From Ceratothoa steindachneri (Eukaryota > Arthropoda > Malacostraca > Isopoda > Cymothoidae), in NCBI GenBank assembly GCA_963969495.1, contig OZ018335.1, forward strand, positions 85,914,354-85,978,353: 64,000 nt of DNA, written 5' to 3'. Every line of letters begins with the position of its first letter. Position 1 is the first letter of the stretch. Shown one piece after another: positions 1-10,789 of the stretch. Made by a program: the position numbers and the translations under genes. The notes under the pieces were generated by a model. The model searched no databases and was not told where the DNA came from. It saw nothing but the letters and a program-made list of their open reading frames with translations.

Positions 1-350
1 CTAGCAATAATTTGATTTACAGCTTCAAAAATTAAAATAAATATTTTTAGACATCCTACCCAGGACCTTAAAATACCAATACTATCAATAAATAAATTAT
101 AATTTTTAACAAGTTTTGGAACATTTTAATAAGATAAGAGATGCGCGGTTAAAAACTCAATTTCTTAAGAAAAACAAGACTGTTGCATTAATTTTATAAG
201 ATATTCAAACCTTTGTTTTTTGATGTCTGCCGTAACTAAAGATTGTCCTTTATAAAGCATTATAGCTTTAAATACTTTAGTGGTCACTGAAAATAGTTTA
301 CTATAGGAAGAAAATTTATTTACATCAATTACTGCTGTAACCTCTCCCAC
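1..350 (-). pseudogene. BEL/Pao integrase N-terminal region (fragment)
   Basis: Integrase would insert the element cDNA into host DNA. The ORF read from 350 contains VIDVNKFSSYSKLFSVTTKV, the conserved segment that joins RNase H to integrase in BEL/Pao polyproteins. Further down, toward position 50, VPKLVKNYNLFIDSIGILRS matches the family block just before the zinc-binding HHCC domain. In-frame stops separate the two parts. The catalytic DDE core would lie off the left edge, so its state is unknown. The segment follows RNase H by only about 25 nt, as expected within one polyprotein. Confidence 0.75.
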
Positions 351-374
351 AGGTAGGATTAGGGGGGAAGATTG

Positions 375-1514
375 CTACTCCAATGACCTGTCCCATGAAT
401 TATATGGCGCAGGCAGACAACCAAGTTGTCCTTTAGGCCACTCCTTAACAGGAAGAGTAATCAAAGGAAAACCTTTAATCCATAATGTTTGAGGTTGAAA
501 AGATTTATCCAATGACATAGGTTTAGTTAAAATATCTGCTATATTATACTCTGAAGAAACATATGAAATCTTCAAGATTACACGATATTTTACTAGGTCT
601 TCTTTAAATAAGGATATGTCCTTGATCCTATTTGATACTAAAAGGTTCTTTTTAACAACTTTCTCATTTAGAATCCAAGATAGAGCTACTTGACTGTCTG
701 TTAGGAAGGTTACATTTTGAACGTTAATGTTAAAGCTTTTATTGGAAAGAATGTTAACAACACACTGTAAAGCTAAATAAATAGCTAACAATTCTAATGA
801 AGGAAGAGTTTTCTTAGGTATAGGAGTTAGTTTAAACTTGCTGAAGAGCAAATTACTACAGTTGTTTTGTCCACAATAAATAGCAAAGCCATATGCTTCT
901 TTTGAAGCATATGTAAACACTGTTAATGAACATGGTTCATCAAAATTGACCATTATTCTTTGAAAGGAAATATTATTAGAAAGGCAGGAATTGAATTCAT
1001 TACAGTAACTTTTCCACTCAGTAGGAATTACAGAAGGGAGTACTGCATCCCTGGAAAATCTTTTATGACAAAGTTTTCTAATAAACAATTTAACTTTCAT
1101 TAAGAAAGGTGCAATAAATCCTAAAGGATCATATAAAGATAACGTTGCAATAACAAATTGTCTTTCAGTGTTGCAAGTAGGGTTAAGTTTAATATTTTTT
1201 ATGGATAAACTACCTGCGTCTGAGAAAACCACATAGCCTAACGCTTTAGTTTCTGACACATGACTAGTACAGCTATCACTAAACATTGCTGCTACTAAAT
1301 CTTCATCATTACTACTCCATTCCTTAAGCAGGAAACCTGCCTCTGTCATGGCAGCATCAACCTCATTATTATTATTAATTATCTCATTTTTATAATTACA
1401 GGTGATTAACATGTTATCGACATAAAATTTGTTGCACAAATTATATGAGACCACTAATTTTTGACATTTTGAGCATGATGATAAATAATGTAATTTAAGA
1501 TAAATGGGAAACAC
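375..1514 (-). pseudogene. BEL/Pao reverse transcriptase palm and RNase H
   Basis: This is the longest open frame of the element (379 codons). Near residue 31, KFYVDNMLI corresponds to the RT active-site YVDD box. Here the second Asp is Asn (codon 1413-1415 on the plus strand), which should abolish polymerisation. Then come AAMTEAGFLLKEWSSN, KALGYVVFSD and LSLYDPLGFIAPFLMKVKLF (BEL/Pao A17 block). The RNase H part has FTYASKEAYGFAIY, TLPSLELLAIYLALQ and FLTDSQVALSWILN. The RNase H first Asp position (normally TDAS) reads TYAS, a second loss. The end DILTKPMS is also typical. The frame has no stop over 1.1 kb, so this half decayed more slowly or by chance kept its frame. Confidence 0.9.
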
Positions 1515-1559
1515 AATAACGCCAAATTGATTATACAGTACCTGTAATGGTGATATTTA

Positions 1560-1930
1560 TTATTGTGATCTACCACCAAGCTTTAGCAATGTCAGCTAGC
1601 AAAACATAGTTATTAGTCCTGAAGTATAACAACAGTCCTAGCAATTGAGTTAACGTATCAGCACCTTGATATGCTGCATCATTAAGAGAAGGAGAATTTC
1701 CTACCCTCAATGATGCATTAAAAACAGGTCAGATTTTCGTATTGATAACAGAGGTTCATTACGGATAACTGGTCTATGTGGAATCCACTTGTCGTTAGAG
1801 GGATAGAAAGATTTAAGAATTTCCTCATAATTCCTAACTCCTTCTGTTTTACAAATATTTTAAAATATTTTTCATTTAAATCATCATTTTTACATGCTAC
1901 CTTCCTGGCAATAAGTTTAGACAATTCCTA
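1560..1930 (-). pseudogene. BEL/Pao reverse transcriptase N-terminal part
   Basis: Read in minus frames, 1930-1720 contains DLNEKYFKIFVKQKELGI, the start of the RT fingers in BEL/Pao elements. After a frameshift, 1700-1570 reads VGNSPSLNDAAYQGADTLTQ and then YVLLADIAKAWW, the region holding the first catalytic Asp (ADI). Between this block and the YVDN box downstream the spacing is much shorter than in intact elements, so part of the RT palm has been deleted. At least two frameshifts and several stops are present. Confidence 0.75.
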
Positions 1931-2169
1931 ATTTGGCGGAACCTTTTCCAGAACCTCTTTGGGCCAAAGTATATCTATGTGGTATTTTCCATCCTTTAAT
2001 ATTGTAGATTTCTTAAAATTATCAATTTCAGATAATCCAAACTAGAAATATCTTCTTCAATTTCTATACTTTCCAGAGAGAATAAATTTTCTAGTTTGTA
2101 GGCTACATTCGAGTCTAGAAGAATTACCGCTAAAGGAGAAAATAAGTTTCTTTAGGATTAAGAATAAAA

Positions 2170-2586
2170 TTACAGCATATCTATAAGGTTTAGGAACATA
2201 TATGCGTTTAGAACATTAACAAATATGGGTTTTTTTAGATTAGTTTTAATAGTTTGAGATTTGAAAAACATTTTTTTGGTGCAGGCTGGGGCAGAGAAAG
2301 CAAGATCCTGAGAAAGAGTAGATATTTTAGAGGGAGAGTCAAAATAGCTTTCTTTTTCAATAGCCAATTTACAGGTTTTGCTTATATTTTTAATATCAGT
2401 TAAAGGAGGGGTAGTATGTTCACTGTGGGTTTGCATATCCACCTTTTTTACAGGACTTGACTGTGGAGATTTCTTTGAAGTTAAGGATTTAATAGAACCG
2501 ATTTGTACAAATCCCTTTGAGACCCTCAACATTTTTCCACCAAACACATTTTTGAATTCACACAAAAAAATGTTGCAAGACATCAT
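2170..2586 (-). pseudogene. BEL/Pao segment between protease and RT, Ser/Lys-rich
   Basis: A 138-codon minus-strand frame, rich in Ser, Lys, Pro and Thr, lying between the protease end and the RT start. I recognise no domain in it. Its 5' end overlaps in another frame the protease-end motif IVILGNDVLQHF (about 2560-2610), so its ATG is not a real gene start. It is best read as the linker of the BEL polyprotein displaced by a frameshift. Confidence that it encodes anything by itself is low. Confidence 0.35.
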
Positions 2587-2719
2587 TTCCTAAGATAACA
2601 ATGATTTGAATATCATCCTTTACAGTATTCTAGAGTATTGCTGCTCAAGGAAACTTCCAGTATACGCAACTTTTCCAAAGTATCAGTGTACAGAAATAGC
2701 TACATTAAGCATCCCGGAG

Positions 2720-4135
2720 GGCCAGAAAGATATGTACCTTAAAGCCCCCCTCCCCCCTCCCCTTGTAGAGAAAGCCGGAGAAGCAAGCCCCAAGAGGAGA
2801 ATCGTGGGAACGGTGGCCAGCTAATAACAGTAACTGCCTACCCTGTTTGATCCCCGCGCCGCTTTGGACAGTTGGAGCTAACATCTGTTTTAAGGCGACT
2901 ACATAAGGCCCTTAAACGACGCCCTAAAGATTTAATTACCTACGAGACCCATGAACCCGTGGTTATGTCACAAAAAAAGTGGTGCTAGTCAAAACGCACG
3001 CCAAGGAGTGCGTCGGTTGAGAGTCGCTCTCTAATTAGCAAGCCGTCTTGGGTACCTCAGTGCCAAACTCTGCACTTCTCGCTCTCACCAGATGCGAACT
3101 CACCATTCGCACTCTCCTCTGTGGCCTCGCCCCTTTCCCCTTAGATGGGGCGATGGTTCGCCTATAAATAAGCCTCGGAAAGAAAGAGAGAGAATTAGAA
3201 TTCGATGGGAAAGAAGAAGGTTCAGTTTGTGAAGATCGATCCTTCAGCCATACAAGACGATTTCCGTGAGAAACGATAGGATCAGAATGAGAAAATCGAC
3301 CCCCCCCCCTCCCGGGCCGAATTAACATAAATAGTCAAGCTTTGTATCGGTACCATACCCAAGAATCCTCTACAGACTTAGAAGAAGTCTGACTGGAGGA
3401 AACTAAACCCGCTCACACTTGAGTGACTCTCACATCACAAGCTCCGCAAGAGTGAGAGGAGAAGAACCCAGACCCAACGAGGTTCCGTTCTTTAATGACA
3501 GTAAAAATCTCGCCGAATACTTCAAAAGATAGGTGGACACTCTATGTTGAAGAATCAGCCACCAAGAGGCGTCAAGATCATTCAGAAGAGGACCCTTGGA
3601 TCGAAGAGCAGGTAACTCTCGTCGTCTTCTTAATTTAACCAGAGACAAGTTTGCAATAAGAAGTGACCTTGCCTCATCTCTCTCCCACAATACCACCTCT
3701 ACGAAATTCAATCATTGGCCACGGTAACACTCCAAAGCAAGAGATAAGCTCTCTAGCGACATCCGGCAATCCATGATCCCTCCTATCATGTAAGTTAGAA
3801 AGAACATTTATATTCACATTGCGAAAGTAGGAGTTTAGTACGTCTCACGTTTTATGAGAAGTAGAAACCATTGTTCGTGAACCTCGGTCATAATTGCTAG
3901 TAGACGAGACTACTTTACCCTAATGTTTAACGCTAATTAAATAGAGTCGCGATAAAAAATACTAATCAGCAATTGGTGTGTTTACGTCTAGCCTATTTGT
4001 TTATTTTTGTCATCGTAGTCATTGCAATAGGCTTAGAGGTCAACCGGATAACTGTTTGTTTGTCATAGTTAAGTGTTACGTTTAAAATATATGTTTATTT
4101 GGGGATAATTCCTGTGTGTTTCCTCTTATCCCTAC
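2720..4135 (+). mobile_element. GC-rich insertion in the BEL protease, possible solo LTR or non-autonomous element
   Basis: This block is clearly richer in G and C than its surroundings and separates the two halves of the BEL protease. It holds C-rich runs near 2744-2762 and 3300-3312, and a TATAAATA box at 3163-3170 downstream of a GC-rich stretch, as in an LTR promoter. I find no recognisable protein, and the several open frames in it have no family motif. I could not identify terminal repeats or a target duplication with confidence, so the exact ends, the strand and the class (solo LTR or other) are open. Boundaries are accurate to perhaps 50 nt. Confidence 0.45.
3163..3170 (+). promoter_or_regulatory. 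TATA box-like TATAAATA
   Basis: A perfect TATAAATA in a GC-rich context inside the insertion at 2720-4135, followed by a purine-rich leader. It fits an RNA polymerase II promoter of an LTR. No transcript evidence is available from sequence alone. Confidence 0.35.
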
Positions 4136-4799
4136 GAGTTGAAGTGGCTCTTCGTTAAGAACAAAACAAATGAATTAGCCATCATAGGTCAAAGCCGACG
4201 TCATCAAAAAAGTACCTCACGTACCACAAAGCATACCGCGACAAAAGTAGTTTCAAGAGTGGGGGGATCGAAAAGTGGTATTATACGACAATCAGTAATA
4301 CCATTTACTATTAAATTTAACTGGAGAGAAGTTATACAGAAAAACTGTGCATCTACCTTATTTAAATTAGGTAAACTAAGTTTATCATTATACATATATC
4401 CCTTCACGAATTTAGTTAATACCAAGCTAACAATGAATTTTTCCATAATAACACCCTTAACACCATATAGCTGAAGGGTGATGTTGTCTAATATAGAAAT
4501 TTAAGCACCAGTACCGAGTAAACACAGCATTGCTATATACCCTGAAGGGGTTTCACAGAATAAAGAAAGAACTGGGTTAGCAATGTGAGCAGTTGAATTA
4601 AGAGATATCATCTAGAGTGACCTTCAGTTTTTACAGTTTTGGCTGCCTAAAGAGAGAGTACCATATCAGGACACATAGGAGTGACATGGGCAGAAGAATG
4701 ACAACTTTGGGAAGGATAAACCAACTTACTCTGTAGACTAGGACATTTTGGCTCTGTATGCTCGAGGATAGACATCTCATCTATAATTTGAATTGTGAC

Positions 4800-6115
4800 G
4801 CCCTTTTTCAGCTAGCAAGGAAGTTGCCATATTTCTTACAATGTATAGGTGAATGATTTAGCAAAGAGCCAAATTTACATTTGGATGGCTGAAACCTTTT
4901 ATTACCCTTAATTTTTTGGACATTAGGTGGTTTAGATGCAGATTTCTGCTTAACAGAAGCCAAGTTTTGCATATTAGTTTTAGCCTGGGTTTGTTTGGCT
5001 CTTTCTCTAAGATTTATTAGTTTAGAAATATTAACAGCATTATCAATTATGAGTTTGACAGATAGATAATTATCATTTAATTTTCTAAAAAATTCCTTTA
5101 AGAAAGGAATAAATAATTAAGACCTTACTATATAACTGAGCAACTGTTCGCCAAAAGTGCCTATAGTGTAAAAATCTAACTGAACTTTTTGAAGTTCAGC
5201 CAATTTTACTTTAATATAGGACACAAAGTTCATGTTATGTTCCAAGGTAGTACACGATTTCTAGTTTACAATTTCAGAAAGAGTTTTATTAATAAGAAGG
5301 TTTTTATCTAAGAACTCTTCTGTTAGCAACTGCCATGCAGTGTCATAGAAACTATCATCAATTGGCAAATTCTCTACAATTGCCGCAGCTCTACCTAGAA
5401 AATAAGATTTTAAATAAACTAACTTAACTGATTTTTCCACTCCTGGAACACTATTAGAGGCATTATCAAAGTTGGATTGAAATCTACAAAGTAAAATGGA
5501 TCCTGGCTATTGTCACAAAACTGATTAATTTTTAATTCAGATTACTCTACATTCAAAGGGGAGGAGATGACTTTGCCTTACCTCATGATCAGAGCTACTG
5601 ATGGCGTTGGTTTTCTCTTCTAGAAGAGAGTGTAAGGTACTGATGCCCATCGGGATCTTATCATTATAATCCGTTTCTAAATTTGGAGCATACTCTAATT
5701 CTCTGTCAATGTCATTTATTGTTTCTTGCAGATAAGAAACTGAAAGAATGGTACTCTCTTTTTTACGGACATTATTTAGCACTTTAGTTAAGGAAATCTT
5801 TGTGGCCTTAATTTCCAATTTGAGTACGTTAGTTAAGCTCATTTTAAAATACAAAAACAATACTATACACAAGTTAATAAACAATAATATACACAGGAAA
5901 GTCTCACGTGGATTTGTTGCATTAGAGAGCTCTCTTGAATTCGGGGAGTAGATTGGACAAATTTGAGCCTTAATCGTCCTATAGTGGAAGAAATAAAACT
6001 TCGCAAAAAGAATCAATTTCGACTTAATTTGATTAATTAAACTAACAATATGACACTCACCTACAAATTTAAATTCATGAAACATATAAGTGTCGATATT
6101 GATCCCTTTGTCCAC
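4800..6115 (-). pseudogene. BEL/Pao gag region
   Basis: The long minus frame 6115-5537 contains an ATG at 5842 followed by MSLTNVLKLEIKATKISLTK, a Lys/Leu-rich helical start of the kind found at the N terminus of BEL gag. The upstream codons are probably leader. At about 4890-4840 (minus) CKFGSLLNHSPIHC is a zinc knuckle of pattern C-x2-C-x4-H-x4-C with the second Cys changed to Gly (one base). The region between is broken by stops. Gag forms the particle, and the knuckle would bind the RNA. Confidence 0.6.
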
Positions 6116-6513
6116 TTAAAAACAATTTCAATAGCGGAATTTAGCATTGAGCGTTAGTCTTCTTGCCGCTGTAGCAGTCGAACTACTCTTGCATTCTCCG
6201 CTACCAACAACGTCTCTACCCTTTGCTCTCCTCATTTGTTTATGACGTCATCAGGGCTTGTTCCAATCCCGAAGTGGAATATTAAGAACAAAATTAGGGA
6301 AAGGGGAGGTGAGTGAAGGATTTAATTAATTATCTAAAATATGAAGCCCGGCAATGTAATGAAGTGACGATGCCAGGCAAGCGAGAATTTAATGGGGGTT
6401 TTTTAACTAATGAATTTAAATTTGTCTAAACTTCGCATGTCTGGCATAGTTCCAAATTTCTTGTTCAAATATATGTATGATAGACTAAATTGCTTCCAAT
6501 CAATTCTCTTTTC
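6116..6513. other. Likely BEL leader/5' LTR remnant, not delimited
   Basis: This segment lies directly upstream (minus sense) of the gag frame, where the 5' LTR and leader should be. I see no clear TG...CA ends, and the 3' LTR is outside the window, so it cannot be defined by comparison. Confidence 0.3.
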
Positions 6514-6651
6514 CTTGAAATTTCTAAAGGTTTTGATACAGTGGATCATGAAAATATTCTCAATAATATGGTTCGAATGAGATTTCATGACATCAATAGT
6601 CTATGGTACACATCATTCCTAACATTCGTTGATTGCATTCTTTCTGCCTAA
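6514..6651 (+). pseudogene. LINE reverse transcriptase fragment
   Basis: One frame reads LEISKGFDTVDHENILNNMV and continues through RFHDINSLWYTSFL before a stop at 6649-6651. This is the RT block that holds the first catalytic Asp in non-LTR retrotransposons (family form: DLSKAFDTVDH...LL..L...GI...WF.SYL). The catalytic Asp (FD) is present. Only about 45 codons survive, and I see no other LINE sequence beside it, so the clade cannot be named. Confidence 0.8.
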
Positions 6652-7040
6652 TCAGCTAGTTCCTTAGTGATCTATCTTGAGTCACCTTAACTTTAAATTT
6701 ATTACATTATAGACAGCTTCCATTCTTCAATTTATTAAAGTTTATGCACGTTGTTAGGTATATATCACACAACAATCAATATACATTAATTAGTAACTTT
6801 AACAATGGGTTCCCTGATATTTACCACTAGCTCATTGCAAGCAGACTCTCACTAAATATAAATAAAATCACCTATATGATATACTCCTTTAATAAGAAAG
6901 GCAACCTACTCTTCATATAAATAAAAACGAGTCCATCAATTAAATTTACTCTAGCGATTTTTATATTTTTCCAAATTGAAATTATTCAATGCTCAAATAC
7001 TGCTCAACTTTTCAAAAATATGCAAATGTCAAGCTGCACC

Positions 7041-7190
7041 GCTTTACATTTCGAGTGCTTTGGTGTCAATCTAAGAACTGTGCAGAAGATGAAGAAAGAG
7101 TTGCAAGAGTTAGGCTGTCCGTACGAGAGTAAGGAAGCTCAGAAATCCAGAGATCCACGTTATATCCCCGTTTATCTTCAGACTTATTAA
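7041..7190 (+). pseudogene. Mariner-like transposase N-terminal HTH fragment
   Basis: A 49-codon frame ending at TAA 7188-7190 contains FGVNLRTVQKMKKELQELG and then SKEAQKSRDPRYI. It resembles the helix-turn-helix DNA-binding region of a mariner-like transposase subfamily common in arthropods, where the HTH is followed by a basic linker. The rest of the transposase is absent here. The related C-terminal half at 41035-41590 belongs to the same broad group but lies far away on the other strand. Confidence 0.65.
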
Positions 7191-8240
7191 GTTAAATTTC
7201 ATTTAGTAGTTAACTAATCAGCGTCGGTTTCCTTTTTCAAGAAAACAATCGGAATTTTACTTACAAAAATATGAAGACAAATCATCTTTTAATCTACTAA
7301 TATACAATATTTTAGTAATCATTTATTTAAGAACTTATAGTCTGTATTAAACTATGTATTATTTGGTATAAATGTTAGACAGCGTAATTAAACACAACAA
7401 TTGTGTTTCAGGAACTATTGTGTCTTGTTATTAGTTTACTGTGGAATGAATTTGAACTCCTCACTCTGCTGCATCTGTGAATGAAATTTGCTATTAAATG
7501 ATGCAGCATAAGTCACTTAGAGATTTAAAAATCAAAAGATGTTTGAAGTTTATATAATTTATCCTATTTTAAGAATATTAGGGAACACTTTAAATGTGTT
7601 AAAAAAATTGTTCACCCAAACAAAGAAAAATGCGGGTGGAATTATATTTAAAAAAATAGAAATAAATTATTCTCGCTTATTATATAATGCAAGCAAATCG
7701 CCGTGAGATTCCCCGATTCGTGATTTGTTCCCATCTGGCTCCGCAAAATTCAGGAATTTGTTCGCCAACACATACTCCGGATTTAACAACACCAGATAAT
7801 TTTCGTTGTGGTTAGCTATAAGAGCGTGAATATATCAATAAGTCACATACAGTACATCAACTTAGCACAAAACATGCATAAAATTTGACAATATTATTGT
7901 TCACCGTTTTGAAAAATAGTTTGGAAAGAGCCCATCGCTGTATAGTTGATAAAGAAAAGATCTTATAATGTTTTTAAACAAATGAGCAAACTTACGTCAA
8001 GGTAAAAAATTAGAAAAATTATAACATAACCTATCAAAGGTCATCCGGTTTCGTCAAAACCCACGCAAAAAATGCATCCATAGGATTGTGTCAGATCATG
8101 CATCTAAAATGTACAATTAGAACCATACATAGGAATGTGTCAAAAACAAAAAACATCATCAACAAGACTCATCAACATCCAAATCAATCCTAATATACAA
8201 TAATAAAAAACTGCATTCACAGGAATGAGCCCAAAATTAC
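7191..8240. other. AT-rich, no recognisable feature
   Basis: No coding motif, RNA or inverted repeat that I can support. The last part (from about 8050) is probably 3' untranslated sequence of the LINE that follows on the minus strand, with a C-rich tract at 8236-8265. Confidence 0.5.
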
Positions 8241-8279
8241 CCCCAACCCCCTTCCCCACACACACAAAATTAACCTTCC

Positions 8280-10500
8280 GTCCCCATATAATGATCTAAT
8301 CTGTGTTTGAAAACATTCAAGTTTGGACTGTCTACTGTATCAGATAGCCCACTATTCCAGTAATCTTCCTCTCTATTGGTGATAAAATATTTTCTAACAT
8401 CCAACTTGCACCTCTGAAATTAATTTTTACGTGTTGACCCCTAGTCCTATTATTACATCCTAACTCAAATAACTTGCTAAAATCCAACTTATCCACCCCA
8501 GAACAGATTTTCTAAAGCTCAATCATATCTCCCTTTAAATATCTTCTCTCAAATGAGAACATATTTAGTACCCTCAGTATATCTCCATATTCAAAGTGCT
8601 TCAGGGAAGGTATTATTTTTGTTGTCCTCCATTGTACTGGCTCTAGCAGGTTGATGTCATGTCTAAATGTGATGACCATGCTTGTATAGAGTACTCTAAA
8701 TGGGGCCTTACATAAGAGTTGTGGAGTTTAAGGATAACCTCTTTACTCTAGTAGCTAACATACCTCTTAATGTACCCTAGCGCCCTATTTGCTCTATTAT
8801 TTGCCTCAATACACTGCTTTAAAAACTATAGTGGCGTATCTACTACTAGGCCTAAGTCCTTCTCATACTCAACTGAATTCAGCCAATGCACATCCATTTT
8901 ATTGCTAAATTTCCTATTATCCATTCCCATGGTATGAACTTTATATTTTTTAATGTTAAAAGTGATCTGAGACTTCTGAGCCCAAGCTAATAACTTATTT
9001 AAGTCACTCTACACTTTAAAGCTACCCTCAACTTCTTTGAATACAGCTTTCAATTTAGTGTTATCAGCAAAATTTGACACTTGCTATTTACAGCCTCACC
9101 AAGATCATTCATATAAACTATAAATAATAAAGGGCCTAGAACGGATCCCTGAGGTACGCTACTGATATCGTTCCTCTACTGTGACCTCACCTGATTCAGC
9201 ACAAAACTCTCTTGTCTGTCTTTCAGCCATTCTGTTATCCAATTTAAAATTTTACCTCAGATCTCATGCACTTTCAATTTGTAAACTAGTCTCCCATGGG
9301 GAACCTTATCAAAAGCTTTGCTAAAATCTAATTGTTTAGTAACATAATCCATAAAATCTAGTAAATTTGTTAAACAAGATCTACTCTTCTAGACCATGCT
9401 GAGTGTCATTTATTAACATACCACAATCTAGATGGTCATAAATTCCCTTCTTAACTATCATATCAAGGATTTTACAAACTATAGAAGTTAAGCCTACTGG
9501 TCTGAAGTTATTTGGGTCGTCTTTTCTTCCCTTTTTAAAATTGGCACTACATTTGCTAATTTCCAATCACTAGGCATTTATATAAATTCTTGTGATCTAG
9601 TATATATCTTCTCAAAAGCTACTGCAATACTATCTACACCTTCTTTGAGTAAACAGCATGAATTTTGTCTGGGCCAGATGAGTTACTAGAATTTAATGTC
9701 AATATAAAGCCTTTAATTATTTCCCTGTTCACATTGATGGTATTCACCACTACTACCCTTAACTTAGAAATATAATCGTTTAATCTATCTGGATTCTCTT
9801 CTGTAAATATTGAAGAAAAATTACCATTAAGAACCTCTACTATTTCGTCATCTGGTTCTTTCAAAACCCCTTCATATCTAATAGGCCCTATTTTATCACC
9901 GTTAGATTTGCTATTAATTCTATATTTGCTAAAAAAAATTCTTTTAACTTTATTTTATTTTGAGCTAAATTAATTTCTGCCGCCCTTTAGCTCTTCTTAA
10001 TAATCTTATTTAGCTAATTTGTGGTCCACCTATAATGATTTAAATTGTCAAAAGTACTTTCTCTCTGTAATCTCTGGTATGCCCTTTTTTTCTCAGAAAG
10101 TTTCCTAGCTTTCTCCTAAATCCACAACAACGGTTTCCTACATTTCTTCCTAATAGCCTTCATTGGAATACACTGCTCTTGGACTATGTTTAATATAGTC
10201 TTAAAAGTGTCCCACATCTCATAAGTATTCTTCCCCCTGAATTCTATATCCCACCTATTCTGATTTAGCAAGTTGCGTAATTTATCGTGATCTTCCATAT
10301 AAAAATTTGGGGAGTTTGTTGACGTTCTACTTTTCACTATTGCCAAGTTAAAACGAACTATCTGATGATCACTATTTCGCAATGCTTTCCCGACAGTCAA
10401 TTCCTGAACCAAGTGATCATCATTTGACAGAACCAGATCTAATATATTGGCACCACTTGTTGGCTTATTAACAAATTGAATCAAAAATTATCCTCAAAGC
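8280..10500 (-). mobile_element. CR1-like LINE, copy A (endonuclease end plus RT)
   Basis: Read on the minus strand, the order is end of the endonuclease (10484-10116), linker (9864-9634), then RT (about 9600-8900) and the C-terminal part to about 8280. The RT has KKGRKDDPNNFRPVGLTSIV, KGIYDHLDCGMLINDTQHG and a VPQGSVLGPLLFIVYMNDLG block (about 9160-9110). The catalytic FADD box reads FADN: the second Asp is Asn (codon 9060-9062). Compared with copy B, the RT has lost about 30 bases near 9335. Several stops and frameshifts are present. The 5' half (ORF1, most of the endonuclease) is missing, as is usual for 5'-truncated LINEs. Confidence 0.85.
10116..10484 (-). pseudogene. LINE endonuclease C-terminal fragment
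   Basis: The frame begins with KPTSGANILDLVLSNDDHLV and continues to NSDHQIVRFNL. These are the last conserved blocks (ILDLV, SDH) of the apurinic-type endonuclease of CR1/Jockey-like LINEs. In the intact enzyme the SDH His is catalytic and it is present here. The frame then runs about 80 codons into the linker before RT. It is the 5'-most recognisable part of LINE copy A. Confidence 0.75.
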
Positions 10501-10789
10501 ATTCTATAAGCTAACCACTTGCTCTATCCCTTCCTATCATATTTTCCCTGTCCCCAGAATTTAAATTTAAGGTACCAAGAATGACTGTATCCACTTCACA
10601 TCAGTCTGTCCTGGTGGTCTGCAAAAGGCTCACAAATGTATTATCCTATTTTTACTGACCTAAATATTTATCCACAGTGACTCAATTTCATATTGATTTA
10701 TTAAATTATTTAGATTTGAAGAAATGTTATTTCTGATATAAATAATCTCTCCTTTGACTAATATATATATCGAAACCCTGTAGTTCAAA

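Larger units (their letters stand above)
2590..4560 (-). pseudogene. BEL/Pao aspartic protease, split by an insertion
   Basis: The retroelement protease cleaves the polyprotein. On the minus strand at about 4550-4509 the frame reads GYIAMLCLLGTGA. The last four residues before the stop sit where family members have DTGA, so the catalytic Asp is Gly (GGT), and a TAA stop follows directly. A frame continues at 4446-4204. The distal protease motif IVILGNDV appears only at about 2560-2610, after LRILEVSLSSNTLEYCK (about 2620-2700). In intact proteases these parts lie about 120 residues apart. The extra 1.4 kb or so between them is foreign (see 2720-4135). Confidence 0.65.
1..6115 (-). mobile_element. 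Degenerate BEL/Pao LTR retrotransposon, truncated by window edge
   Basis: Read on the minus strand, the order is gag (about 6115-4800), aspartic protease (about 4560-2590, interrupted), reverse transcriptase (about 1930-1400), RNase H (about 1100-500) and the start of integrase (350-1). This is the normal BEL/Pao order. The family call rests on the RNase H/RT connection block with YDPLGF and TLPSLELLAIYLALQ, on TDSQVALSWI, and on the BEL-type pre-integrase segment. Many stops and frameshifts show it is dead. A GC-rich segment of about 1.4 kb splits the protease. The 3' LTR lies off the left edge. The 5' LTR should lie just above 6115, but I cannot delimit it. Confidence 0.85.

Noticed and set aside
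3430..3711. Gag-like protein in the GC-rich insertion
   Set aside because: Neither strand shows a zinc knuckle or other gag motif.
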